A stretch of 64,000 bases of DNA from Bacteroidota bacterium (GCA_016709725.1 JADJMG010000031.1:154256-218255); one strand, 5' to 3'. Shown: positions 31,084 to 40,391, counted from the stretch's first letter. The notes: generated from the letters alone by a model not told the origin. Numbers and translations: made by a program.

Positions 31084-31111
31084 TTATGCAATAGATTTTT
31101 CTATTGCATAA
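31084..31111. repeat. 12-bp inverted repeat upstream of the DUF4293 gene
   Basis: TTATGCAATAGA and its exact complement TCTATTGCATAA are separated by TTTT. The hairpin lies 40 bases before ATG 31152 in the 390-base gap between the divergent rho and DUF4293 genes. It lacks a following T run, so it reads more like an operator or leader hairpin than a terminator. The remainder of the gap shows no gene. Confidence 0.7.
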
Positions 31112-31151
31112 TATTGGATTACGCATCTTTGTAGTTCTAAATAGGTACCCC

Positions 31152-31580
31152 ATGATTCAACGTATTCAAAGTTTTTATCTCTTCTTAGTTGCCGTAGCTG
31201 GCGTCTTCATGTTCAATTATCCTTTTGTAAGCTTGGTACCAGACACTACAGGTGCCGATCCTTCCATTTATTATGTATCTTCTTTAAAGATTGAGGTATT
31301 GTTAAACGGTGCTTCATCCGTTTTTATGCGACTATGGCCCATGGTAATTTTGAATACAATAATTATTGCATTTGCATTGTTTGTTATTTTCCAATATAAA
31401 AATCGTAAAACACAAATTATGTATACTTACTTTTTGCTTTTTCTTTTGATGGGTGAAATTGGCTTGATTATTTTTGATGTGAATACATTAAATAATGCAG
31501 TGGGGGCAGGACATTCGATTTCCTATACTAAAACGAATCATGGTTCGTGGCATGAAAACCATAGATTCCAGCCGCGCCTG
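31152..31580 (+). CDS. DUF4293-family membrane protein, 3' end disrupted
   Basis: From ATG 31152 the product reads MIQRIQSFYLFLVAVAGVFMF, the opening of the Bacteroidota DUF4293 proteins. It has three membrane segments: residues 8-25, around VILNTIIIAFALFVIF, and around YTYFLLFLLMGEIGLIIF. The family normally has a fourth segment and a charged tail. Here the frame runs instead into sequence antisense to the converging phosphoesterase and stops only at 31649. The authentic part ends near 31540-31580. Function of the family is unknown. Confidence 0.65.
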
Positions 31581-31965
31581 GATTCATGTGTAGGAGTGGG
31601 GGAGATGTGTTTCGTGAAATGTTTAAGATGTGACTGTGTCCACAAATAAATAAACGAGGTAGATACTGCGAAATTAATTTTTTTGCTAACGGAATGTAAT
31701 TTCCAGGTTTACCTGCGATGTGCAATATTAAAACCGGTAAGCCTTCACACGAAAAAAATAGATGTTCGGGAAAACTTAAACGCACTTGGGCGTCGTCGAT
31801 GTTTCCATGTACTGCTTTAAATGGTTTTAATTTTTGAATGGTATCTGCTACCTTGATAGCCCCAATGTCACCCGCATGCCAAACTTCATCCGCTGCTTTT
31901 ACATGTTTTAAGATGGACTCGTCGATGTGACTATGCGTATCCGAAATCAATAAAATCTTTTTCAT
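31528..31965 (-). CDS. YfcE/MJ0936-type metallophosphoesterase, 3' end disrupted
   Basis: The 145-residue reading has the calcineurin-like phosphoesterase signature: LLISDTHSHID at the N-terminus, HAGDIG, VHGNIDD, and FICGHSHI with MNPGAAG near the end. After GFHAT the family continues with an RTMIRF-like strand. That stretch is present in a shifted frame (about 31545-31560), but the last 15-20 residues are absent. It starts 36 bases after the batE stop and is probably in the batD-batE operon. Confidence 0.8.
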   Translation of the reverse strand: MKKILLISDTHSHIDESILKHVKAADEVWHAGDIGAIKVADTIQKLKPFKAVHGNIDDAQVRLSFPEHLFFSCEGLPVLILHIAGKPGNYIPLAKKLISQYLPRLFICGHSHILNISRNTSPPLLHMNPGAAGIYGFHATNHDSF

Positions 31966-32001
31966 GATCGCTGTTTGATAAAAGAGGAGAGAACCTTGAA
32001 T

Positions 32002-32769
32002 TTAAATTTTTTCAACTTGATCTGTAGCAACCCAGCCTACATTGCCATTCGCAATTTTTATTTTTTCCAGCCTGGAGTTTCCTCAGTCACTTCAACTTTT
32101 GTTCCTTGGTGGAGCATAAATAAGTTGGTGCTCTTTTCATCAGGTGAACTTTTAATGTAAGCACTAGCTTCCATTACAATGGCTCCGTGGTTGCCATAAA
32201 TAAGTTGATGTGATGCCATCGAAACATAATAGCAAACACCTGAAAGTATTAATAAGTTAATGCTTGCTAAGAATGTGTTTCTCTTGGAACTAACGGTTTT
32301 CGCAAATAAATAGGCAATGTCAGTAGCAAACGCGAGCCATAAAATACCAATGGAGAGCACACTCCATACACCAGTAGGAAGTATATTCAAAAAGGATTGC
32401 CACCAACGTTGGTAAAACAATAACGGAATGGGTTCAATTTTATCGACGGTATTGGAGTAAGCAATTCTTAAATTGTAATTGATGTCTTCGTCGTCGGGGT
32501 TTAGCGTTTTCGCTCTTTCATAATTTAAAATAGCAGCCGCAATATTTCCTTGTTTGAAGTGACTATTCCCTAAGTTATAATAAACTAAATAATTTGTTTT
32601 GTTTTCTTTTAAGATGGAATCATAGAGCACAATACTTTGCTCATATTGTTTTCCTCGGTATAATTCATTGGCTTTTTTAAAAAGTAATGGTGACGAAGAA
32701 GCATGAATGAAGCTATTTCCAGTAAGGAAGAAAAGAACTATTGAATACTTAAAGATTAAATTTTTTCAT
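32002..32769 (-). CDS. batE: BatE-like TPR/SH3 protein, two frameshifts
   Basis: Joining frames gives a protein of about 255 residues. It has a leader (MKKFNLF-KYSIVLFFLTGNSFIHASSS), a TPR region (KANELYRGKQYEQSIVLYDS; YYNLGNSHFKQGNIAAAILNYERA), two membrane helices, and a C-terminal bacterial SH3 domain ending GNVGWVATDQVEKI. Restoring one T near 32750 and one A near 32055 makes the frame continuous, so both breaks are single missing homopolymer bases. The start codon overlaps the batD stop (ATGA), as in Bat operons. BatE is associated with aerotolerance in Bacteroides. Confidence 0.82.
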
Positions 32770-34604
32770 GCTTTCACCCCTCCTTCAATGGCAGAAATTA
32801 CTTTTTCAGAACTTGCATATACCGAAGCTGCAGAAATTCCACCTCCTATTCCTTCGTATCGAGCCATTTCGCAATCGTCGATGTTTTTGAGATATTGTCG
32901 AATTAAATCTGGACTCACTTTTTGTTCTTCTAATAATGAAGCAGCTCTTTCCTTGCTCATCTCTGAAAGTGGTAATAAAAATTTATCTCCAATGTAACCC
33001 ATCAAGGCTTTGTGGATTTCTTCCATCACCTGTGCATCTTGTTTGCTTTCTAGTAATTTTCTAGCTACAGTTAATCGTTTGCGTGCAACACTTGTTGCAT
33101 TTTTTTTCTTGAGAAGAGCCGTGTTACCAGCCAATTTAGTTTGTTGCTGTTGCCAAAAGAAAATTCCTCCGAATAGAATGAATGGACATAAACTTAACGT
33201 GATGAAAAGTGGTGATCCATAGAAACTATTAAGTCCTTGATTGAAATCGGGCTCCTGGATTTTGATGTAGCGTATATCATTTCCAATCATTCGAAATTCA
33301 CTTTTTTCTGTTGGACCCGAGGAAACACTTGCGGAATTTCCACTGCCTTTCCCTACTTGAATGGTGTAAGGTCCTGCCGTTTTACTAATGTATTGCTTCT
33401 TGCTTAAGTCGAAGTATGAAAAAGTAAAGGCTGGAATTTCATATTCTCCTTCGTGACGTGGAATAATTAAGTACTCAATACTCTTGCTGCCATTTACTCC
33501 TGATGTGGATGCCTTAAAGTTATCTGAAACTTTTGGATCGTAACTTTCTAAATCATCTGGAAATTCTATTGTGGGAAAATCAGCCAATTTCAAGTTTCCA
33601 TTTCCTGAAATTTTTAATTTTAAACTGATGGCTTCATTCGCCTTGGTCTTGTTTTTATCGAGCTTTGCTTCGAAGTTAAGTTGTCCTACTGCTCCACTAA
33701 ATCCTGCAGGAGGATTGCCGGGTAAATCAGTTACTCTAATTTTGATGGGATCACTTTTGAAAGCGTACTTAATATCTTTTACTCCACCCATCCCAAAGAA
33801 AGGGTCATTGAAAATACTGAAAGGATCATTACTTCGCTGTGCATTGACTTTCACACGTGCAATGCACTCAATTTCCATAGGCTGTACCGTTAGTAAGCCT
33901 GTTTGCTGAGGAAAGAGCACTAGCTTTTTTATTTCCCAAACTGTATATCGTTGTCCGTCGATCACTTCGGTGTTACGCTCTAAAGCCTGTGGAAGTTGAA
34001 TGTCTTGATTCCAAAAACCATCATAATTTGGCATTTTGGGAATTGCAAAATCAACCAAGGTAACATTACTGTATAATTTAAAAGTTAACAAGGCTCCTTC
34101 GCCTTTCATTAAGGTGCTTTTGCTTAAGATGGCTTTTGCAAAAATATTTTTATCACTTAAAATACTTTCTTCTTCGTTTCCTTTTTTCTGCTGTTGTGGG
34201 GCCCCTTTAACCACGGTAACTTGTACTACATTCGAGGCTATTCTTTTTCCTTCGGCTTCAATGCTGGCAGGACCAATTTTATAATTCCCAACATTTCGCG
34301 CTTGTAAATAATAGGTGAAACTGATCGACTGCGAAAATTGTCCGTTGATGTATTGCATATTCGAGCTTTGATTGGGTCCCGACAAAATATTGAATTCACG
34401 AAGGTCGGGCCCTTGAAAAGATCTTCCAGCTCCGTTAAAGGTATATGTGATTTGAAGTTGCTCGTTTAATCCGATGGTCGATTTATTAGCAGTGGCAGCG
34501 AGGAATGGCGTTTGTGCTAATACAGGTTGCAGCGACAATACAAAAAAACTAAAAAGACAAACCAGTAATTTTATTTCTTTCTTCAAGATGAAATTCATAT
34601 TCAT
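32766..34604 (-). CDS. batD: BatD family protein
   Basis: This intact 612-residue protein has a signal peptide (FVLSLQPVLAQ), Ig-like repeats of the BatD family with QLQITYTFNGAGRSFQGPDL near the start, and a late membrane helix (LFITLSLCPFILFGGIFFW). A cytoplasmic helical tail follows (residues 495-612). It belongs to the Bat (aerotolerance) operon found next to MoxR and vWA proteins. Those partners are not adjacent here. Only batE and a phosphoesterase follow, and a separate BatA-like gene is at 43.6 kb. Confidence 0.92.
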   Translation of the reverse strand: MNMNFILKKEIKLLVCLFSFFVLSLQPVLAQTPFLAATANKSTIGLNEQLQITYTFNGAGRSFQGPDLREFNILSGPNQSSNMQYINGQFSQSISFTYYLQARNVGNYKIGPASIEAEGKRIASNVVQVTVVKGAPQQQKKGNEEESILSDKNIFAKAILSKSTLMKGEGALLTFKLYSNVTLVDFAIPKMPNYDGFWNQDIQLPQALERNTEVIDGQRYTVWEIKKLVLFPQQTGLLTVQPMEIECIARVKVNAQRSNDPFSIFNDPFFGMGGVKDIKYAFKSDPIKIRVTDLPGNPPAGFSGAVGQLNFEAKLDKNKTKANEAISLKLKISGNGNLKLADFPTIEFPDDLESYDPKVSDNFKASTSGVNGSKSIEYLIIPRHEGEYEIPAFTFSYFDLSKKQYISKTAGPYTIQVGKGSGNSASVSSGPTEKSEFRMIGNDIRYIKIQEPDFNQGLNSFYGSPLFITLSLCPFILFGGIFFWQQQQTKLAGNTALLKKKNATSVARKRLTVARKLLESKQDAQVMEEIHKALMGYIGDKFLLPLSEMSKERAASLLEEQKVSPDLIRQYLKNIDDCEMARYEGIGGGISAASVYASSEKVISAIEGGVKA

Positions 34605-34687
34605 AGGTCCTGCGGAATGCGGTACAAATTAAACGTTTCTAAAATGAAATTTCGTTGAATTTAACGGTTCCTTAACAGCTTTCTTTT

Positions 34688-35195
34688 TTACTCTAAATAA
34701 ACAGCTTCTTTTCCTTTACTAAAATCAACACGAATGTGATCTTGTAAGGTGGTGCTCAGGGTAATTCCTACAAAGTCGGCTTCAACCGGATATCTTTTGT
34801 GGTCTCTGTCAACGAGTAAAACGGTTCTTATTTTTCGCATATCTGCTTCCAGAAAGGGTCGCAAACTATACATCAATGTTTTGCCTGAATTGAGAACATC
34901 GTCCACTACAATAACCGTTTGGTCTTTCAACACTTCCTTTTCTTGCAACGGACTCATTTTTTATTTTGATGGGATTTTCTTTATCAACCTCAATCTTTAT
35001 CAATTTCACAGGGATGGGGCATATCTTCTTCAATGCATCGCAAAGTCTTTCTGCAAATAAAAATCCGCTTTTTGCAATACCAGCAATCAGAAGCTCGCTT
35101 TGGTTGAAGTTGTCTTCATACACTTGAAAGGCCAAACGATCAATGCGCTGCTGAATTTGTTTGCTATTGAGAAGGAGGGTCGAATTACGAGGCAT
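34688..35195 (-). CDS. Phosphoribosyltransferase, PyrR-like, one frameshift
   Basis: The first frame from ATG 35195 gives MPRNSTLLLNSKQIQQRIDR...LLIAGIAKSGFLFAERL, and the second resumes near 34958 with MSPLQEKEVLKDQTVIVVDDVLNSGKTL, the PRPP-binding loop. The break is in the A-rich stretch at about 34955-34970. Together they form a type I phosphoribosyltransferase of about 168 residues resembling PyrR, which may act as a uracil phosphoribosyltransferase and/or pyr regulator. Its own activity cannot be told. It starts 4 bases after the NlpC/P60 gene. Confidence 0.8.
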
Positions 35196-35199
35196 ACTC

Positions 35200-35751
35200 T
35201 TATTTTTCGTTTTCGTTGGATTCAACAATTTCGTTTTCCCATCTTCCTGCTCCGGCATAACGATTTTTGTAATAGGTTTCGTCTAAATTACTGATAATTA
35301 CTCCGTTGGATGTGCTTGAATGTACAAATTTATTATCTCCAAGATATAAACCAACGTGAGAAATTCTTCTTCTACTTGTTTTAAAAAAAACTAAGTCCCC
35401 CTCTTTAATATCTTCTCGCTTGATATGAGTAAGTTTTTCGTACATCTCTGCCGAATTTCTTGCTCCAATTTTCTTTCCATATACATGGTTAAATAAAACA
35501 GTAACAAAACCCGAGCAATCAACACCTTTCTCACAATTGCCGGCATATTGATATGGAGTTCCCAGCCAACTGGAGATGGTATCATATAACATGATGTTTG
35601 CATCTGAATTAAGTTGAAAACCAACTTCTTGCGCTAAATACTCTTTTTTGTATTGAATTAAAAAGCTCTCTCCAGTATCGCTAGCTGTGAATAGTTCCTG
35701 AGCAAAAGTGCTTGGAGCTATTAAGCTAAGTAGTAGGAGGAGTTTTTTCAT
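35200..35751 (-). CDS. C40 (NlpC/P60) peptidoglycan hydrolase
   Basis: From ATG 35751 (MKKLLLLLSLIAPSTFAQ) the product has a clean signal peptide and a C-terminal NlpC/P60 domain. The catalytic Cys is in KGVDCSGFV, the His in ISHVGLYLG, and the third polar residue in the FVHSSTSNG strand. It should be an exported gamma-D-glutamyl peptidase trimming cell-wall stem peptides. The frame is intact, with a TATTTTTG box 6 bases before the start. Confidence 0.92.
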   Translation of the reverse strand: MKKLLLLLSLIAPSTFAQELFTASDTGESFLIQYKKEYLAQEVGFQLNSDANIMLYDTISSWLGTPYQYAGNCEKGVDCSGFVTVLFNHVYGKKIGARNSAEMYEKLTHIKREDIKEGDLVFFKTSRRRISHVGLYLGDNKFVHSSTSNGVIISNLDETYYKNRYAGAGRWENEIVESNENEK

Positions 35752-35757
35752 GTTTTG

Positions 35758-35765
35758 CAAAAATA
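35758..35765 (-). promoter_or_regulatory. -7 box (TATTTTTG) of the NlpC/P60 gene
   Basis: Minus-strand TATTTTTG fits TAnnTTTG and lies only 6 bases before ATG 35751. Confidence 0.4.
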
Positions 35766-35790
35766 GTCAATCTAAATTATAGTTTAGAAG

Positions 35791-36363
35791 CTATGAAAAA
35801 CAGCTCTTTCCCACTTCTTGGGAGATGGAGTTGTGGCAGCTCTCTAGTTTTTCGAATCGTAAGAAAGGATAGAATGTGATTTCGTATTCAGATTTACTCC
35901 CTCCAAAGGGCGGACCCTCTGTTTCAAATTGACAGTCGAATAGTAATCCAGCTAATTTTCCCTCTGCTGAAAGAAGTTGATGCATCTGTTCAACATATTT
36001 CTTTCTTAAGATGGGATCAATGGCACAAAAGAAAGTTTGTTCAATGATTAAATCATAACTTCCTAGATGCGTAAAAAAATCCTGATGAATGAGATGCTGT
36101 TTTGGAAAGTCAGGATTATTCTTTTGGAAATGGATGAGCGGACTTTCTGCAAAGTCAAGTAAAAATACGTTCTTAAATCCGTTGGAATGAAGGTAAGCAG
36201 CTTCGTAAGCATTACCGCATCCTGGAATTAATATTTTTAAATTTTTATTGTCAATCGAATTGAAAAATTCCATCAGCGGGGTGGAGACCTCTCCAATGTC
36301 CCAACCCGTTTCCCTTTTTTGATAGCGTGATTCCCAATAAGAATCGTTTAATTTTTTTTCCAT
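35791..36363 (-). CDS. TPMT-like SAM-dependent methyltransferase
   Basis: This 190-residue class I methyltransferase has the thiopurine S-methyltransferase-type opening SYWESRYQKRETGWDIGEVS. The SAM loop is ILIPGCGNAYEAAYL, followed by VFLLDFAESPL and the late GKLAGLLFDCQFETEGPPFGG. Bacterial relatives methylate selenium, tellurium or thiol compounds. The substrate here is open. It is preceded by the lipid kinase gene by 8 bases on the same strand. Confidence 0.87.
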   Translation of the reverse strand: MEKKLNDSYWESRYQKRETGWDIGEVSTPLMEFFNSIDNKNLKILIPGCGNAYEAAYLHSNGFKNVFLLDFAESPLIHFQKNNPDFPKQHLIHQDFFTHLGSYDLIIEQTFFCAIDPILRKKYVEQMHQLLSAEGKLAGLLFDCQFETEGPPFGGSKSEYEITFYPFLRFEKLESCHNSISQEVGKSCFS

Positions 36364-36371
36364 TGTTTTTT

Positions 36372-37247
36372 TTACTTTGGATCAATTACGTATAGCGATT
36401 TTGGCTGCAAAACAACATTGATTTTTTTTATGGGTTCACAAGCTTCTCCATCTATATGTAAATGAATTTCTCGATCGGATGTAGCCGTGAACTGTTTGCA
36501 TTTAAAGGATTGTAAGTAGTCAGCATCTTTAAGTTTTCCAGTGAACAAACGATAAAACATGCTGGGTAATTGTAATGGGGATGGTTTTCTTACCATGACC
36601 ACATCCATCCATCCATCTGCTAACTGTGCTGTTGGGGCTATAATAGCAGCATTTCCAAATTGTGAAGCATTTGCAATCACCAACATGTGGGCATTTGAAA
36701 AATGGGGTTTTGGAAGTCCTTCTAATTCGAAATGGATAGGAGGATAACTAGCATATTCTCTTAAAGCGATTTTAGTATAGTTTGACAATCCTCGCTTGCC
36801 TTCTTTGTTAAATTTCCAAGCTACAAAACCATCAAACCCAAACCCCGAAACGTTTACACCAAAACGATTATTGATAAGTAAGGTATCAATTTTTTCAATT
36901 TTAGATTCTGCGATTTGCTGTAAACATTTTTTAATTTGCATGGAATAACCCAAGTGCCTCGCCAATCCATTTCCCGATCCAATGGGAATTATTCCAAGTG
37001 CAGTATTACTATGCACAAGTTGTGATGCTACTTCATTTACCGTTCCATCACCACCAGCGGCTATCACAACATCTACTTTTTCTTGAACGGCTTTTGCTGC
37101 TATTTCTGCTGCGTGGCCACCACGTTTGGTGTATTGAATTTGGACTTTAAAATGTGCATTCATTCCTGAATCACCCAGCAATAGTTCAACCTTTTTAGCA
37201 ATACCTTTTCCTGCTATTGGATTTAAAATAATGAGCATCGACTTCAT
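36372..37247 (-). CDS. Diacylglycerol/lipid kinase family protein (YegS-like)
   Basis: This intact 291-residue protein has the DAGK catalytic domain: LIILNPIAGKGIA at the start, the nucleotide loop AAGGDGTVNEVA near residue 66, and LGIIPIGSGNGLARHLG near 93. The C-terminal domain ends LHIDGEACEPIKKINVVLQ. It should phosphorylate a lipid such as diacylglycerol or a sphingoid base. The start overlaps the stop of the LTA-synthase-like gene, and both act on membrane lipids. Confidence 0.92.
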   Translation of the reverse strand: MKSMLIILNPIAGKGIAKKVELLLGDSGMNAHFKVQIQYTKRGGHAAEIAAKAVQEKVDVVIAAGGDGTVNEVASQLVHSNTALGIIPIGSGNGLARHLGYSMQIKKCLQQIAESKIEKIDTLLINNRFGVNVSGFGFDGFVAWKFNKEGKRGLSNYTKIALREYASYPPIHFELEGLPKPHFSNAHMLVIANASQFGNAAIIAPTAQLADGWMDVVMVRKPSPLQLPSMFYRLFTGKLKDADYLQSFKCKQFTATSDREIHLHIDGEACEPIKKINVVLQPKSLYVIDPK

Positions 37248-38866
37248 GGCTGTAAAATTTGATTGTGTATGAGTCCGTAGTGATATTGTTGAAGAATCGA
37301 TCGTAAAAAAACAGAAGAAGTATCGATTTTTACATTGTTTGAGTTTATTAAATTATTCACCAGCAGCGAATCACTTCGTAAATAATAGTGAGTCGTATTT
37401 AATCCATCAAATAGCAATATGCTCGAATCAGTAATAAATTCCCATGTTTGATTGCTGTAGTTGATCGACCATCCACGATTACTTGCAAATAAATCTCTTC
37501 CGAATGCCGTATATTTTCCACTGAAGTTTAATAGGTCAAGGGCACTTGGTAAAATATCTGTTTGTTGAGCGATTTCAGAATGAATTGTTGAATGCGCATT
37601 TTGTGGATCGAAAAAAAGCAGCGGAATATGATAAGCCCCTAAACGGTTATAGGTGTAAGGAATCGTTGCAGATCCACTATGATCTGAGGTGATGATGAAC
37701 AGCGTATTCTCATACCATTTTTGCTTTTTTGCAAGTTCAAAAAATGTTTGGAGTGATGCATCAGCATATGCCATTCCTTGTTGGGCGGGTGTGAGTCCAT
37801 TCGGAATTTTGCTTTTGTAATCAGATGGAATCGTGTAAGGATGATGAGACGAAATGGAGAAGAATGCGCTGTGAAAAGGAGGAGTAAATCCATTTATTTT
37901 ACGTACCATAAATGAAAAAAATCGATCATCGAATATTCCCCAATGTCCATCATAATCTTCGCTCGGACCATCGTATTCTTTCTTTCCAAAATAATTTGAA
38001 TAGCCTGCCAATTTTGTAAAGTTGTCGAATCCCATCGTACCATTATTACCACCATGAAAGAAGGCAGAAGTATATCCATAGGGTTGAAGAATACTTGCCA
38101 GACTATTTATGTTAGACACGTTATAAGCCGAATTAATGAACGATTGGTCCATCAAAGAAGGCATGGAAGATAAAACTGCAGGTATCCCCTCAATCGATCG
38201 CTTTGCATTGGCAAAACAGTTTGGCCATGAATCGCTTACTTTCATTAGCGAATCCAAGAATGGAGTCACGGTTTTTTTCGGGATGGTAGAATGAAATGTA
38301 CTCATAGGAAAAACTTTCCATGATGATCAATACAACATTTTTTTTATTAAATAGACTATCTGAAGAAACTTGTTGATGGATGTTAAAAATATTTTTTGCT
38401 TCATCCATTGGAATAAAAGTAGGTTCTTTTAAAAGTTGATCGTCGCGTGATTTAAAGAGGGTATAAGGTGTATTTAACACTAAAGGAATAGAGTTAGATG
38501 GAACCATTTTCGCAGCAGCTTGGATCGACAATGGTTTCAACTGCATGCCGCCTCTAATGTATCAATATAATTAAAAAGTAATGCTAATGCATTCAAAGAA
38601 ATAATCAATATAGAAATGAATTTTTGATAGCCTGATGAAAAAGAAAATTTTGATGGATAAACATGCATTAAAAGGACTGGTAAATTCAGAATGCAAATAG
38701 TAGTTATATCATATCTTAATCCTGCTAAAAAGATGGCGAGATAATTAGATGAAACTGTTGATGGATTTGTGAATCCAAAAATAATACGACTAACTTGAAA
38801 CAGCAGAATTAACAAAAGCAGCCTTTTGAAAAGCAATTGATAGTGAATCCAACGATGTAAAGGCAT
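37244..38866 (-). CDS. LTA-synthase-like sulfatase (phosphoglycerol transferase), broken
   Basis: The reconstructed gene has N-terminal membrane helices (from MPLHRWIHYQ at 38866 to ...LNALALLFNYIDT). Then, in another frame, it has IRGGMQLKPLSIQAAAKM and the catalytic-domain opening VLIIMESFSYEYISFYHPEKN, whose nucleophile lies in a region this family shares. A third frame (37244-38305) has VTPFLDSLMK to the end, including HGGNNGTMGFDNF and SDHSG. Proteins of this type have about 100 more residues, with further helices, between NYIDT and RGGMQLKP. They are missing at about 38553. The second break, near 38295, is a single-base change in an A7/C2 run. Confidence 0.8.
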
Positions 38867-38916
38867 GTGCAAATTTACGAAGGTTTTTTGATTTGAATTT
38901 CCTGAGAGGAGGGAAT

Positions 38917-38953
38917 AAAAAAAGGCTGCTAAATACATTAGCAGCCTTTTTTT
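38917..38953. terminator. Bidirectional rho-independent terminator
   Basis: A perfect 9-bp stem, GGCTGCTAA/TTAGCAGCC, with a 5-base loop has an A7 run before it and a T7 run after it, so it would work in both directions. It lies just past the DUF5011 lipoprotein stop on the minus strand and upstream of the sulfatase gene. Confidence 0.9.
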
Positions 38954-38967
38954 ATCAAATTATTGAA

Positions 38968-39646
38968 TTATTGTCTAGTGTAATAAGCTTTACCATTAGA
39001 AGTACCAGAAACAGTATTATTCACGTCAGTATAGTCAATTCTAAATCCATTAACAGTAACAACACCTGTTCCTGAAAATGTATGACTATCTCCATTCGAA
39101 ACAGTTACTGTTTGGCTGCCCATTGTAATTGTTCCGTTACCGTTAATTGTAGAAGTTACTATAGCATTTGTTGAGTCGGCATGTGTAATTTGCAAATAAG
39201 CTATAAGTATTTACATCACTTCCAGAAGCAGTAAGTGTTTGAGTGTAACTGAAAACTGGAGGTACAAATATTCCTGAAGTAGTGAAAACGCTATCAACTA
39301 CGTTATACGTTTTTGCTAATGCACCATTAGTAGCAAATACTACCACTTCACGAATAGCATCAGCTGGGTTACCTGCAGCATCTGAAACTGAATAATAAAC
39401 ATTGTAAGTTCCAGCTAAACCATTTTCTCTTTCTGCTGCATCTACATTGATAGAACTAGAGATGTCTCCATCTTCTTTATCATCAGCGGTAGCTCCTGGC
39501 TCAGAATAAGTTTGAAGCATTTCAAGTTGAAATGGATTACTGCCTTTTAAGCTAATTATCGGAGCCTCAGTGTCATCCTTACTGCATCCAATAATAAATA
39601 GAGAAGAAACAGCAACTAAAGCTGCAAGTGCAATTGATTTTTTCAT
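38968..39646 (-). CDS. DUF5011-domain surface lipoprotein, one frameshift
   Basis: From ATG 39646 the leader is MKKSIALAALVAVSSLFIIGC, with a lipobox at FIIGC. A DUF5011/HYR-like Ig domain follows: DTEAPIISLKG...TYSEPGATADDKEDGDISSSI and YNVYYSVSDAAGNPADAIREVVV. After about 39190 the product continues in another frame with THADSTNAIVTSTINGNGTITM and ends ...GKAYYTRQ just before the terminator. It is an outer-membrane lipoprotein of unknown binding partner, with a divergent promoter pair upstream. Confidence 0.8.
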
Positions 39647-39676
39647 GATTTGTTTAGATTTCTTTTTATTTAACGG

Positions 39677-39746
39677 CAAAAGTAAAGAAAAAAGAAGTCT
39701 TTGTTCAAAATATTTTGTTTGTAAAGTTTAGAATTGAATACATTTG
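39677..39746. promoter_or_regulatory. Divergent promoter pair between two lipoprotein genes
   Basis: Plus strand: TTTG at 39714-39717 (and again at 39718-39721) and the -7 box TACATTTG at 39739-39746, 24 bases before ATG 39771. Minus strand: TTTTG at 39706-39710 and the -7 box TACTTTTG at 39677-39684, leading to the DUF5011 gene. Both fit the TTG...TAnnTTTG pattern of Bacteroidota promoters with about 17-21 bases of spacer. Confidence 0.6.
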
Positions 39747-39770
39747 TGCCATCAAACTAAAAAACAAACC

Positions 39771-40127
39771 ATGAAAAAGTTCGCTTATCTATTAGGAACA
39801 GTGGCTATTAGCCTTGTTGTATCTTGCGGTCCTAGCGCAGAAGAAAAGGCTGCTGCCGAGAAACATATTGCAGATTCAATTGCTGCTGTGGAAGAAGCCC
39901 GTATTCAAGACAGTTTAATGATGGTTGAAACGGCTCGTCAAGATAGCTTAACTGCTGTTGCTCAAGCTGCTGCCGATTCATTGAAGAACCTAGCAATTGC
40001 TGATTCTATTGCTGCTGCTCAGAAAAAAGCGAATGCTCCGAAGCCAAAGCCAAAGAAAACTCAAGAGCAAATTAAAATTGAGAAAGAAATCAAAGAAGTA
40101 AAAGACGCAACTCGCGGTCGCGGATAA
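39771..40127 (+). CDS. Small Ala-rich coiled lipoprotein
   Basis: This 118-residue product has leader MKKFAYLLGTVAISLVVSC and lipobox VVSC. The mature end is CGPSAEEKAAAEKHIADS, followed by repetitive ADSIAAVEEARIQDSL-type heptads and a KPKPKKTQEQIKIEKE basic-acidic tail. It is likely anchored in the outer membrane as an extended helix. The next gene repeats the same mature N-terminus, so the two are paralogues. No domain name applies. Confidence 0.75.
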   Translation: MKKFAYLLGTVAISLVVSCGPSAEEKAAAEKHIADSIAAVEEARIQDSLMMVETARQDSLTAVAQAAADSLKNLAIADSIAAAQKKANAPKPKPKKTQEQIKIEKEIKEVKDATRGRG

Positions 40128-40167
40128 TATTCAATCTATAACCTAATAACCCTAAAACCATTAAACC

Positions 40168-40391
40168 ATGTCTAAATCTCTTGTATTATTAACATTTATT
40201 GGCTTATTCTTCGTAGTAGCTTGTGGACCAAGTGCTGAAGAAAAACAAGCTGAAGAAATGCGCTACAATGATTCAGTGAACGCAGCAGAAGGGCTTTAAT
40301 AGCTGCTGAAGAAGCTGCAGTTCTTGCTGCTCAAGCGGATTCTGCGATGTTAGCAGATACAACCGTGAAAGCGGATACAATTGTAAAGTAA
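40168..40391 (+). CDS. Paralogous small lipoprotein, one frameshift
   Basis: ATG 40168 gives MSKSLVLLTFIGLFFVVAC, a lipoprotein leader, then CGPSAEEKQAEEMRYNDSV, nearly the same mature start as the gene 40 bases upstream. The frame stops early at about 40300. One added base in the GGG stretch at 40288-40292 restores ALIAAEEAAVLAAQADSAML...DTIVK to the stop at 40391. The product would be about 74 residues. It is followed by a terminator. Confidence 0.65.
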
